From: a bacterium
GTDB taxonomy: Bacteria > Desulfobacterota > Binatia > UBA12015
Reading direction: 5' to 3'
Assembly (NCBI GenBank): GCA_030430245.1
Contig: JAUIFY010000005.1
Location: forward strand, 1-56,465
DNA length: 56,465 bases
A program made the translations under genes and the position numbers. The first letter of the stretch is position 1. Every line of letters starts with the position of its first letter. Under the pieces are notes generated by a model that worked only from the letters and a program-made list of their open reading frames with translations, did no database searches and had not been told where the DNA came from. Positions 1 to 7,136 of this stretch are shown piece by piece.

Positions 1-110
1 AAGTGATAATCGCGCCAGCTCGACGAGGGCTGCGCCGCGGCGGGCCAGGCGGTCGCACAGACCACGCCGACCATCGCTGCCGCTGCCAAAGCCCCCCGCA
101 AGAGCCGCAT
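1..110 (-). CDS. Exported protein, N-terminal part (runs off left edge)
   Basis: Beginning of a minus-strand gene that leaves the window at its left edge. The 36 visible codons read as a Sec signal peptide: Met-Arg-Leu-Leu-Arg, an Ala/Val-rich hydrophobic core, then an Ala-Ala-Ala cleavage context before Gln-Pro at about residue 26. Only some ten mature residues (Ser-rich, then Trp-Arg-Asp-Tyr-His) are visible, so no family can be named. A GGGGAG stretch lies about 15 bases before the ATG, rather far for a ribosome-binding site. The gene is divergent from the NTR-like gene at 629. Export is the only function that can be inferred. Confidence 0.6.
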   Translation of the reverse strand, partial: MRLLRGALAAAAMVGVVCATAWPAAAQPSSSWRDYH

Positions 111-314
111 CGACGCCGAGTCGTTCTCCCCAATCCGCTTCATCTATCGCCCTTCTCGTGGTTCGCCGTGCCGGATCCTATCGGTTTCCCATCGGCATGA
201 TTCGTGAGCCTCGACTATGCGGGTCGTCTCCGGGAACGATCAACCCGATTTCCGCCCCTGGCATCAGAACGTCTAATGCCAGCGCCTCCGCTCAAGAGAT
301 CCCCATCTCACCCG

Positions 315-326
315 CTTGGTACCAAG
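315..326. promoter_or_regulatory. Perfect 12-bp palindrome, possible operator
   Basis: CTTGGTACCAAG is a perfect palindrome in the divergent region, about 200 bases before the TTGACG promoter of the NTR-like gene. It could be a dimeric regulator site, but there is one copy and no regulator gene nearby, so support is weak. Confidence 0.25.
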
Positions 327-510
327 GATGGTGCCGGGACTCTAGCCTCGGCGGCGGACACACGCCGTGCGCACCGGCCAAACCACCGTCCCAACTCGGG
401 AAAACGCAACCGGGGGCGCCCGTTGGGCAGGTGCCGTCAGGTCCAAATTTTCATACGGACACCCGGCAATCCCCAACACCCTTCGGGAAATCCCGACATG
501 CGTCTTTGAC

Positions 511-540
511 TTGACGGTCCCGAAGCGGCGGGGGTACACC
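511..540 (+). promoter_or_regulatory. Candidate sigma70-type promoter of the NTR-like gene
   Basis: TTGACG (511-516), an 18-base spacer and TACACC (535-540). The start codon at 629 lies about 80 bases further on, behind a purine-rich GAGAGGAG ribosome-binding site, so this mRNA would have a normal leader. Confidence 0.4.
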
Positions 541-628
541 GACCCCTTCCGCGGACACCTCGTCCACCGTTCGTCCCCATCACAATCTGCAGGCCTCCCG
601 GCCACTGATCCGAGAGAGGAGAGTTCCG

Positions 629-1534
629 ATGTCCAGGCTCGCTCCGATCGCTCTTGCGTGCGCCCTCGTGGGCGCGACGTTCGTCGCTCCGGCCGCCGAG
701 GCGTGCACCTGCTTGCCGAACCCCGGCATCGAGCACGTGTACGCCGACGCCACGCACGTCGTTCGCGTCAGCATCCGCAAAGAAGTTCGCCGTATTCACC
801 GGATTCCGGGGGTGCCCACGATGGACGGCACGATCCGGGTCTACCGGGCGAAGGTGAAGCAGAGCTACAAGGGCTGCATCCGGCGAGGCCGCATCCTGAA
901 GCTCGTGACGGCAAAGGACAGCGGCCTCTGCGGCGTCGACCTCGACCGCCGCGAAGAGTACGTCCTCGCGCTCGGCGAAGGCGAACGCAACGCCTTCCAG
1001 ATCGGCTCGTGCAGCTTCATCCGCACGACCGCGTCGCTCTCCACCGAGGAGCGGGAGTTCCTCGACACGCGCTACCAGTGCTGCGGCAATCGATGCGGCT
1101 GCACCGGCAGCGACCCCGTGTCGTGTCTCGTCGACCCCTGCCAGGTGGAGTTCTGCGGCGACGCTGCCTGCGCACCCAACTACTGCGGCGGCTGCACGGC
1201 GGAGTTCTTCGACACCTCGGGACAGCCCGTGTGCACCACCTGTGAGAGGGATCTCGATTGCGGCCGGGGGCAGATTTGCGACGGCGGACGATGCATCCCC
1301 GAGGCCTCCTGCGGCGAGGACGGCGACTGCCCCTCCGGCCAGTGGTGCCGCCCCACGGAGTCCGATGGGACGACCTGCGTCCCGTTCGTCGGAGAAGGCG
1401 AAGCGTGCCTCGGGCTCGTCCCGCCGTGGACGGTCGAGCGCTGCGCCCCGGACCTGGAGTGTCTCCCCGCCCTCGGCCTTCCCAATAGCCCGGACCTGCC
1501 CGGCGTGTGCGGGCCGGGGAGCGACGGCCACTGA
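629..1534 (+). CDS. Secreted NTR/TIMP-like domain protein with Cys-rich C-terminus
   Basis: 301-residue exported protein. A signal peptide (about residues 1-25) ends just before Cys-Thr-Cys, so the mature protein would start with or next to C-x-C. This is the arrangement that lets tissue inhibitors of metalloproteinases chelate the protease zinc. The next 120 residues, with alternating Val/Ile strands and Cys residues, resemble a netrin/TIMP (NTR) beta-barrel. The rest (about 150-300) is very Cys-rich, with short C-x2-C and C-x5-C loops like small extracellular disulfide modules. The ribosome-binding site GAGAGGAG supports the ATG. NTR assignment rests on pattern and position; actual protease inhibition is speculative. 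It stands alone between intergenic stretches. Confidence 0.65.
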   Translation: MSRLAPIALACALVGATFVAPAAEACTCLPNPGIEHVYADATHVVRVSIRKEVRRIHRIPGVPTMDGTIRVYRAKVKQSYKGCIRRGRILKLVTAKDSGLCGVDLDRREEYVLALGEGERNAFQIGSCSFIRTTASLSTEEREFLDTRYQCCGNRCGCTGSDPVSCLVDPCQVEFCGDAACAPNYCGGCTAEFFDTSGQPVCTTCERDLDCGRGQICDGGRCIPEASCGEDGDCPSGQWCRPTESDGTTCVPFVGEGEACLGLVPPWTVERCAPDLECLPALGLPNSPDLPGVCGPGSDGH

Positions 1535-1755
1535 TCGCGCGACCGAGGCTCGCGCGCGCCCTGCCCTGGCTCCTTCGGTCCGGATCGGCTGGCGGCGGAA
1601 CGTAGACGTTCGAAGAATCGGCCGAGATGTCGGGCACCTCCCTTCTGTGGTAGCCCTTCCTTCGCCGTCGCGGCGCTGCGGCCGCTCCCGAGGCTCGGAT
1701 TCGCTTCGCCCACGTTCCAGGGGATCGTCTGGCGCCGACGACGGTCGAGGCCGGA

Positions 1756-2523
1756 ATGATCGACATCGCACCGACGGAGCGAGAGCCACTCGCACGCGTA
1801 TTCCCGGACCGCCCGGGGCCGATGGCCGGGCAGCACGCCGTCGCGACGGGCCTGGGCCGCTGCATCGTCGACCGGTGGCCGGAACCGCGCGTCGCGATCG
1901 CCCGCGCCGGCTACGACGTACAGCTCACGGGGGCGCCGGAGCGCCTGGACGAAGACGAGCTTCGCGAGCTGGTCCCCGTCGGCTTCATCGACGCCGCGCC
2001 CGAGTTCGAGCCGACCATCGCGCGGGTGTTCCCCGCCGCGGTTCGGTGGAGCCGCGTCATCGCGACACTCGAGTCCGCGGCGCCGCCGCCGAGAGCACCG
2101 GCGACGATCCGACGACTGACGGCCGACGACGCCGACGCCCTCGGCGAGCTCGAGGACGACATCGACTGGATCAGCGCCTCGCACGGCGGACATCGGAAGG
2201 CCGCCCGGTCGACCCTCGCCTTCGGGGCGTTCGTCGGAACGGAGCTCGCGTCCGTGGCCATTCCCTTTCATCTCGGACCGAGCTTCGAAGACGTCGGCGT
2301 CGTCACTCGAGCGGACTTCCGTGGTCGGGGCCTCAGCCCCGCGTGCGCGGCGCACGTCGCCGCCGACGTTCGAGCCCGCGGACGCACCCCCAGCTGGTCG
2401 ACGTCACCGGACAATCTGGCGAGCCTGGCGGTGGCGAAGAAGCTCGGGGCGCGCAAGCATCGCGACGACGTTCTCTGGGTGACCGGCACGGAGGTTCCCG
2501 AGGTGGCGCGTCCCGAGGACTGA
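1756..2523 (+). CDS. GNAT-family N-acetyltransferase
   Basis: 255 residues. The C-terminal half carries the GNAT acetyl-CoA site: a beta4 strand (GVVTRADF) leading into RGRGL, which fits the Q/RxxGxG/A pyrophosphate loop, then a helix and the late motif with Ser-Pro-Asp-Asn followed by KKLGA. The N-terminal half is a poorly conserved alpha/beta region, as in the larger two-part GNAT_acetyltr_2-type proteins. Cytoplasmic; the acceptor is unknown. The stop codon is separated by three bases from the ATG of the M20 peptidase, so the two are almost certainly co-transcribed and may act on the same amine or amino acid. No recognisable promoter is visible in the 220 bases upstream. Confidence 0.8.
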   Translation: MIDIAPTEREPLARVFPDRPGPMAGQHAVATGLGRCIVDRWPEPRVAIARAGYDVQLTGAPERLDEDELRELVPVGFIDAAPEFEPTIARVFPAAVRWSRVIATLESAAPPPRAPATIRRLTADDADALGELEDDIDWISASHGGHRKAARSTLAFGAFVGTELASVAIPFHLGPSFEDVGVVTRADFRGRGLSPACAAHVAADVRARGRTPSWSTSPDNLASLAVAKKLGARKHRDDVLWVTGTEVPEVARPED

Positions 2524-2526
2524 GTG

Positions 2527-3675
2527 ATGACCAAGACCTACCCCGAGTGCATCCGCCACTTGCGCGACTACGTCGCGATCCCGTCGGTGAACCCGATGCG
2601 AGGCCACCGCGTACCAGCCGAGATCGTCGGCGAACGCCGCTACGCCGAGCACCTCGAGGCCCAGCTTCGTCGCATGGGTCTCGACGCGGCGGTCATCGGC
2701 GAGGGCTCGCGTGCCAGCGTGGTGGCGGAGGCGCGCGTCGGCGGGGCGGCCGACACCGTGCTGATCGCCTCCCATCTCGACACCGTTCCGATCGAAGGCA
2801 TGGAGATCGACCCCTTCGATCCGAAGATCGATGGGGACCGCCTCTACGGCCGCGGCTCCTGCGACACGAAGGCCGGCATGGCCGCGGCGATCGTCGCTCT
2901 CGAGAAGCTCCTACGTGAGGGACGCCTCGGGCGGAACGTGATCCTCGTGGGCGAAGCCGACGAAGAGTGCGGAAGCCTCGGAGTCGACGACGTCCTCGAA
3001 CATCTCGGAGCGCGACGTCCGAACTGGACGCTCGCCACCGAGCCCACGTCGCTCGCCCTCGTGACGCACCACAAAGGCGTGGGGCGCGCCGAGCTGCATG
3101 CCACGGGCATCGCGTGCCACAGCTCCGACCCCAGGCTCGGCCACAGCGCCATCCTCGACATCGCGAAGACCGTGCTGGCCCTCGACGAGCTCGGCGGGCG
3201 CTTGCGAGAGCACGTCGATCCGCGGCTGGGCCCGGCGACCCTCTCGGTCGGCCTCGTGGGCGGAGGACAAGCCGCGAACGTCGTCCCGCCGGACGCCTGG
3301 ATTCAGATCGACCGACGGCTTCTTCCGGGGGAGACCCTCGAATCCTTCCAGGCGGAGCTGCGAGACGTCCTGAACGTCGCCGGCCTCGACCGGGTCCGCG
3401 TGACCGAGGCGTCCGTCGAGAAGCCGGCCCTCGCCACCGACGCCGATGCCCCGGCCGTCCGAACGTGTCAGGCCGCGATGGCCGCGACCGGGATGTCGAC
3501 GGACCTCGCCATCGCCGCCTTCGGCACCGACGCCGGAGTCTTCGCGACCCACGGCCTTCCCGGCGTCGTCTTCGGGCCGGGCAGCATCGATCGCGCGCAC
3601 ACCGCTCGCGAGTACGTCGAGATCTCGGAGGTCGAGGCGGCGACCGAGTTCTACCTGGCGCTGCTCGGCGCCTGA
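2527..3675 (+). CDS. M20-family metallopeptidase/deacylase (ArgE/DapE type)
   Basis: 382 residues from ATG 2527; a GTG directly before it is also possible. The dinuclear zinc M20 signature is complete. It has SHLDTVP (ligand His at about residue 83), GRGSCDTKAG (bridging Asp), EADEECGS (catalytic Glu and ligand Glu) and a C-terminal RAHTAREYV with the last ligand His. The central dimerisation lid is present, so the length fits ArgE/DapE/CPG2 enzymes, which hydrolyse N-acyl amino acids or small peptides. The exact substrate cannot be read. It directly follows the GNAT gene, giving an acetylate/deacylate pair. Its 3' end overlaps the convergent symporter gene by 25 bases. Confidence 0.85.
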   Translation: MTKTYPECIRHLRDYVAIPSVNPMRGHRVPAEIVGERRYAEHLEAQLRRMGLDAAVIGEGSRASVVAEARVGGAADTVLIASHLDTVPIEGMEIDPFDPKIDGDRLYGRGSCDTKAGMAAAIVALEKLLREGRLGRNVILVGEADEECGSLGVDDVLEHLGARRPNWTLATEPTSLALVTHHKGVGRAELHATGIACHSSDPRLGHSAILDIAKTVLALDELGGRLREHVDPRLGPATLSVGLVGGGQAANVVPPDAWIQIDRRLLPGETLESFQAELRDVLNVAGLDRVRVTEASVEKPALATDADAPAVRTCQAAMAATGMSTDLAIAAFGTDAGVFATHGLPGVVFGPGSIDRAHTAREYVEISEVEAATEFYLALLGA

Positions 3676-4991
3676 GTCCGCGACGCCCGCGATTCCTCGG
3701 TGAACCCGACCACGGCGGCGACCATGCAGTCGCCCGTGACGTTGCAGGCGGTTCGACACATGTCGAGGAGCCGATCGACTCCGAAGATGATGGCGATGCC
3801 GCTCGCCATGATCTCGGGCGACATGCCGACGCTTTGCAGGACGATGATGAGCATCACGATTCCCACCCCGGGCACGCCGGCCGTCCCGATCGATGCGAGC
3901 GTCGCCGTCAGGATGATCGTGAGCTGCTGGCCGAAGCTCAGGTCCACGCCGTAGAGCTGCGCGATGAAGAGCGCGGCCACTCCCTGGTAGAGCGCCGTGC
4001 CATCCATGTTGATCGTCGCGCCGAGGGGAACGACGAAGCTCGAGATCTCCTCCTTCACGCCGAGCCGCTCCTCGACGCATTCGAGCGTGACCGGCAACGT
4101 CGCGGACGAGCTCGAGCTCGAGAACGCGAGAAGCTGCGCGGGGGCGATCGCGGGGAAGAACGTCGTGGGAGAGACACCTGCGAGCAGCCGAAGGATCGCC
4201 GGGTACACACCGAACATCATCACGCCGAGCCCACCGATCACGACGAAGCTGTAGACGATGAGCGCCCCCAGGACGTCCAGTCCCATCGTCGCGAGGACCT
4301 CGACCAGGAGACAGAAGACGGCGTACGGTGCGATCCGCATGATCGCGTGCACGATCTGCAGAATGACGTCCGTCATGCCGTCGAAGAACGCGATGATGGG
4401 CTTCGACTTCTCCGGAGCGATTCGTGTGAGACCGATCCCGATCGCCAGCGAGAGGAAGACGATCTGCAGCATCTTGCCGTCGGCGAGCGCCCGGGCCGGG
4501 TTTCGAGGAACGATGTCCAGCAACGTCTCCCACAGATCGGGAGCCGACGCCTCTTCCATCATCACGAGCGCCTCGGCCGTCCCCTGGCTCGCCATCTGGT
4601 TGCGCACCGCTTCGCTGACGAAGTGCCCCGGCTGCACCAGGTTGGCCAGCAGAAGCCCGGTACTGATCGCAAGCGCGGTCGTCGCCAGGTAGATCCCGAC
4701 CGTCTTGCCGCCGATGCGACCGAGCTTGGAGAGATCGCTCAAGCTGCTCGCTCCTACGATGAGCGAGAAGAGGACGATCGGCACCGCGATGAACCGCAAG
4801 GCGCGCAGGAACAAATCGCCGACGAAGCCGTTCGCGGCGACGATGACGTCGATCACCCACCGGTCGACCCCGTCGGGGCCCACCGCGCCGTGCAGGGACG
4901 CTCCGACGACGTTCAGGGCGAGCCCGACGACGAGGCCCGCGCCCAGGCCGATCAGGATCTTCCAGTGAAGCGCGAGCGGCTGCCTCTCCAT
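3651..4991 (-). CDS. Dicarboxylate/amino acid:cation symporter (DAACS family)
   Basis: 446-residue inner-membrane transporter of the GltP/DctA type, eight transmembrane segments plus two re-entrant hairpins. Hairpin 1 shows the serine-rich SSSSSATLPVT motif, TM7 carries NMDGTALY (cation-binding NMDGT), and hairpin 2 plus TM8 contain the Gly/Val-rich loop and a DRLLDMCRTACNVTGD stretch, where the Asp, Arg and Asn residues normally bind substrate and Na+. The Arg in TM8 suits acidic substrates such as glutamate, aspartate or C4-dicarboxylates. The start is supported by a TTGTGG/TAGCGT promoter that ends 10 bases before the ATG. It is convergent with the M20 gene and overlaps its last codons. 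Confidence 0.88.
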   Translation of the reverse strand: MERQPLALHWKILIGLGAGLVVGLALNVVGASLHGAVGPDGVDRWVIDVIVAANGFVGDLFLRALRFIAVPIVLFSLIVGASSLSDLSKLGRIGGKTVGIYLATTALAISTGLLLANLVQPGHFVSEAVRNQMASQGTAEALVMMEEASAPDLWETLLDIVPRNPARALADGKMLQIVFLSLAIGIGLTRIAPEKSKPIIAFFDGMTDVILQIVHAIMRIAPYAVFCLLVEVLATMGLDVLGALIVYSFVVIGGLGVMMFGVYPAILRLLAGVSPTTFFPAIAPAQLLAFSSSSSSATLPVTLECVEERLGVKEEISSFVVPLGATINMDGTALYQGVAALFIAQLYGVDLSFGQQLTIILTATLASIGTAGVPGVGIVMLIIVLQSVGMSPEIMASGIAIIFGVDRLLDMCRTACNVTGDCMVAAVVGFTEESRASRTQAPSSAR

Positions 4992-5001
4992 GACCGGGCC
5001 G

Positions 5002-5030
5002 ACGCTACGTCATGGCGCGGGCGGCCACAA
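5002..5030 (-). promoter_or_regulatory. Near-leaderless promoter of the symporter
   Basis: On the minus strand: TTGTGG (5030-5025), 17-base spacer, TAGCGT (5007-5002), then only 10 bases to the ATG at 4991. Transcription starting 6-7 bases after the -10 would leave a leader of three or four bases, and no Shine-Dalgarno sequence is present. Confidence 0.45.
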
Positions 5031-5071
5031 ACCGGCTCGACCCGCGTGGCGGCACGTGCCAGAAGCTCGGG

Positions 5072-5362
5072 ATGGCGCTCTACTGGCGCGTCCGCTCGAT
5101 CCCGGAGCTGCGGGACCTCCCCGAACGCGAGCGCGAGAGACTGTGGCGACGAGGCTACCTCTACAGCCTCCGCCGTCGACGTACGAGGATCGCCCTCGTC
5201 GCCGCCATCGGTTTCGCGCTGACCGGCTACCTGACCGGCGGCACCTGGACCACGGGCGTGGGCGCGCTGGCGGGCGCGGCTCTCCTGTTCCAGGTGGCCG
5301 TGGCGGAAGCCCGCCCCTTCTGGCGCAAGGAGCGGGACGGGGACGGGGCCCCGGAGCTCTAG
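5072..5362 (+). CDS. Small membrane protein of unknown function
   Basis: 96 residues if the ATG at 5072 is used. It starts with an amphipathic, charged stretch (ALYWRVRSIPELRDLPE, then Arg/Glu-rich), followed by two hydrophobic segments (about residues 45-62 and 64-80) separated by a short Gly-Thr loop, and a charged tail. An in-frame ATG at 5012 would add 20 residues, but these lie in the symporter promoter and lack protein-like character, so I prefer 5072. I do not recognise the family. It lies between the divergent symporter and the convergent ferredoxin gene. Confidence 0.55.
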   Translation: MALYWRVRSIPELRDLPERERERLWRRGYLYSLRRRRTRIALVAAIGFALTGYLTGGTWTTGVGALAGAALLFQVAVAEARPFWRKERDGDGAPEL

Positions 5363-5365
5363 GGC

Positions 5366-5560
5366 TCAGGTCTCCTCGAGGGCGATCGCCTGCCGCGGGC
5401 AACGGCGGACGGCCTCTTCGACCTTCGTGCGGAGGCTCTCGTCCGGAGTTTCGGTCGACAGGTAGAGGCAGTCGTCCTCCTTCACCTCGAACACTTCAGG
5501 GCAAACCTGCATGCAGACCGCATTGGCTTCGCAGCGGTCGTAGTCGACGACGATCTTCAT
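5366..5560 (-). CDS. Small ferredoxin of the P450-associated type
   Basis: 64 residues from the ATG at 5560, which lies 8 bases after AGGAAGG; an ATG at 5566 is possible. One cluster motif is present: C-x2-N-x2-C-x3-C-P near the N-terminus and a distal C-P close to the end (RRCPRQAIAL). The second ligand position of a [4Fe-4S] site is Asn, as in mycobacterial and actinobacterial ferredoxins that carry [3Fe-4S] or atypical clusters and serve cytochromes P450. It is a soluble one-electron carrier. No P450 or ferredoxin reductase gene is adjacent. A TTGACA element lies upstream at 5602-5597. Confidence 0.8.
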   Translation of the reverse strand: MKIVVDYDRCEANAVCMQVCPEVFEVKEDDCLYLSTETPDESLRTKVEEAVRRCPRQAIALEET

Positions 5561-5655
5561 TCCCATGGCCTTCCTATTCGAATGCAGCGGTGCCGGTGTC
5601 AAGGTCCCGCCGCCGCTGCTTGCCCGTATTCCGGACCTCTGCTTGTGATGGAGGG

Positions 5656-6972
5656 ATGAGAATCGCTCACATCGCTCGAAACGTGCTCCTCGCCGCCGCG
5701 GCCGTCGGCTTCGTCGCAGCCTGCCAGAGCGAGGCTCCGAAGTCCGCGAAGACCGAGGCCGAGGCGCCCCTCGCGACGGCGAAGCCGGCGCCCGAGCCGA
5801 AGCCGGTCGCGACCGAGCCTCCGCCCCCGCCGCCCGCCCCCGAGGCTCGGCGCGAAGCGCTCGAAGGCGGCCCCTACCCGACCCTGCTCGTGTCGCAAGC
5901 GCAGTTCATCGACGGGCCGAAGGGACCGATTCCGGGACCGGCCAAGCTCACCATCGTGCGGGAAACACCCGACGGCTGGGTCGCGACCGTCCTCGAAGAC
6001 CCGGACAGCAACGTGTTTCACAAGGCGATCCAAATCGGCGATGGGATCCTCACGATCGGCGCCAACAAGGCCATGCTCAAGACGTGGCGCTTCGCCGACG
6101 GCGCGTGGAGCGAGGAAACGCACTGGAACCCGACCTTCGGCGGGAAGTTCGACCGACTCCGCGACATCGAGATCGCCGACGTCGACGGCGACGGCCAGGA
6201 CGAGATGGTCATCGCGACGCACGATCAAGGTGAGATCGTCATCGTCCACCCCGACGAGAACCACCGCATCGAGAAGATCGACGCGCAGAAGAACACGTTC
6301 GTGCACGAGATCGAGATCGGCGACGTCGACGGCGACGGAGCTCTCGAGATCTTCGCCACTCCGTCGAAGCCCAACAAGCTCGACCAGGAGCAGCCGGGCG
6401 AGGTCAGCATGTACCAGCGCGACGAAACGGGCGCGTGGGTCAAGTCCATCGTCGACGCTCCGGGCGACACGCACGCGAAGGAGATCCTCGCCGCGAACCC
6501 CTACGGAGAGGGCAACGCCCGTGTGTACATCGTGTGGGAAGGCGCGATGAAGAACGGCCAGCTGGTGCGACCCGTCACGATCAAGGAGTACACGTGGAAG
6601 GACGGCGCGTGGGAGAGCACGGTCGTGACGACCGTGCCCGACCGCCAGATGCGCGCCATCGCGGCGGGTGACGTGAACGCCGACGGCAAGACGGATCTCG
6701 TCGCCGGTGGTCTCGGCTCGGGACTCTGGCTGTTCGAGCAGGGCGACGACGGCTGGACCAAGACGCTCGTCGACGAGAACTCGTCCGGCTTCGAGCAGCC
6801 CGTCCTCGTCGCCGACCTGGACGAGGACGGCAATCTCGAGATCTACGTGGGCTCGGAAGACCAGGGCGAGCTGCGGCGCTACACCTGGGACGGCGAGAAG
6901 TTCGAGAAGACCGCCGTCGGCAAGCTCGGCTCCGGCGACATCACCTGGAACGTACAAGACGGCAAGCTGTAG
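5656..6972 (+). CDS. VCBS/FG-GAP-repeat lipoprotein
   Basis: 438 residues. The N-terminus is a lipoprotein signal (hydrophobic core, then FVAAC), followed by a low-complexity Ala/Pro/Lys/Glu linker to about residue 70, a typical membrane tether. The body is a predicted beta-propeller with at least four calcium-binding loops of VCBS/integrin type: ADVDGDGQDE, GDVDGDGALE, GDVNADGKTD and ADLDEDGNLE. Such propellers sit at the cell surface and bind other proteins or glycans; no enzymatic residues are seen. GGAGGG abuts the ATG. It is monocistronic as far as can be seen, with a gap of 160 bases to the next gene. Confidence 0.75.
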   Translation: MRIAHIARNVLLAAAAVGFVAACQSEAPKSAKTEAEAPLATAKPAPEPKPVATEPPPPPPAPEARREALEGGPYPTLLVSQAQFIDGPKGPIPGPAKLTIVRETPDGWVATVLEDPDSNVFHKAIQIGDGILTIGANKAMLKTWRFADGAWSEETHWNPTFGGKFDRLRDIEIADVDGDGQDEMVIATHDQGEIVIVHPDENHRIEKIDAQKNTFVHEIEIGDVDGDGALEIFATPSKPNKLDQEQPGEVSMYQRDETGAWVKSIVDAPGDTHAKEILAANPYGEGNARVYIVWEGAMKNGQLVRPVTIKEYTWKDGAWESTVVTTVPDRQMRAIAAGDVNADGKTDLVAGGLGSGLWLFEQGDDGWTKTLVDENSSGFEQPVLVADLDEDGNLEIYVGSEDQGELRRYTWDGEKFEKTAVGKLGSGDITWNVQDGKL

Positions 6973-7136
6973 ACCTCCCGTCGAGCTCGGGTCGAGAGTG
7001 CCGGCGATGGCCACGAGCCCACGTTCGTGGGGCGCGGCCCGCGCAGGGGAGAGACGACGCGGACGTGCCCCCTCGACGCCGCGAAATCCGCGAGAGCGTG
7101 GCGGCATCGGCCCGAAGCCATGCGCCCCGGTGAGAC

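Larger units (their letters stand above)
111..628. other. Divergent intergenic region
   Basis: About 520 bases between two divergent genes for exported proteins. Apart from the promoter at 511-540 and the palindrome at 315-326, I see no convincing coding sequence: open frames here have neither ribosome-binding sites nor recognisable protein features. Confidence 0.6.

Noticed and set aside
204-509. Open frame of about 100 codons in the left divergent region
   Set aside because: No ribosome-binding site, Arg/Pro-rich low-complexity translation, and it covers the palindrome in a likely regulatory region.
2967-5222. Long open frames antisense or out of frame to real genes (here about 750 codons over the M20 and symporter genes)
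   Set aside because: Arg/Pro-rich translations without domain character. High GC produces long shadow frames. The opposite frames carry complete M20 and DAACS signatures.
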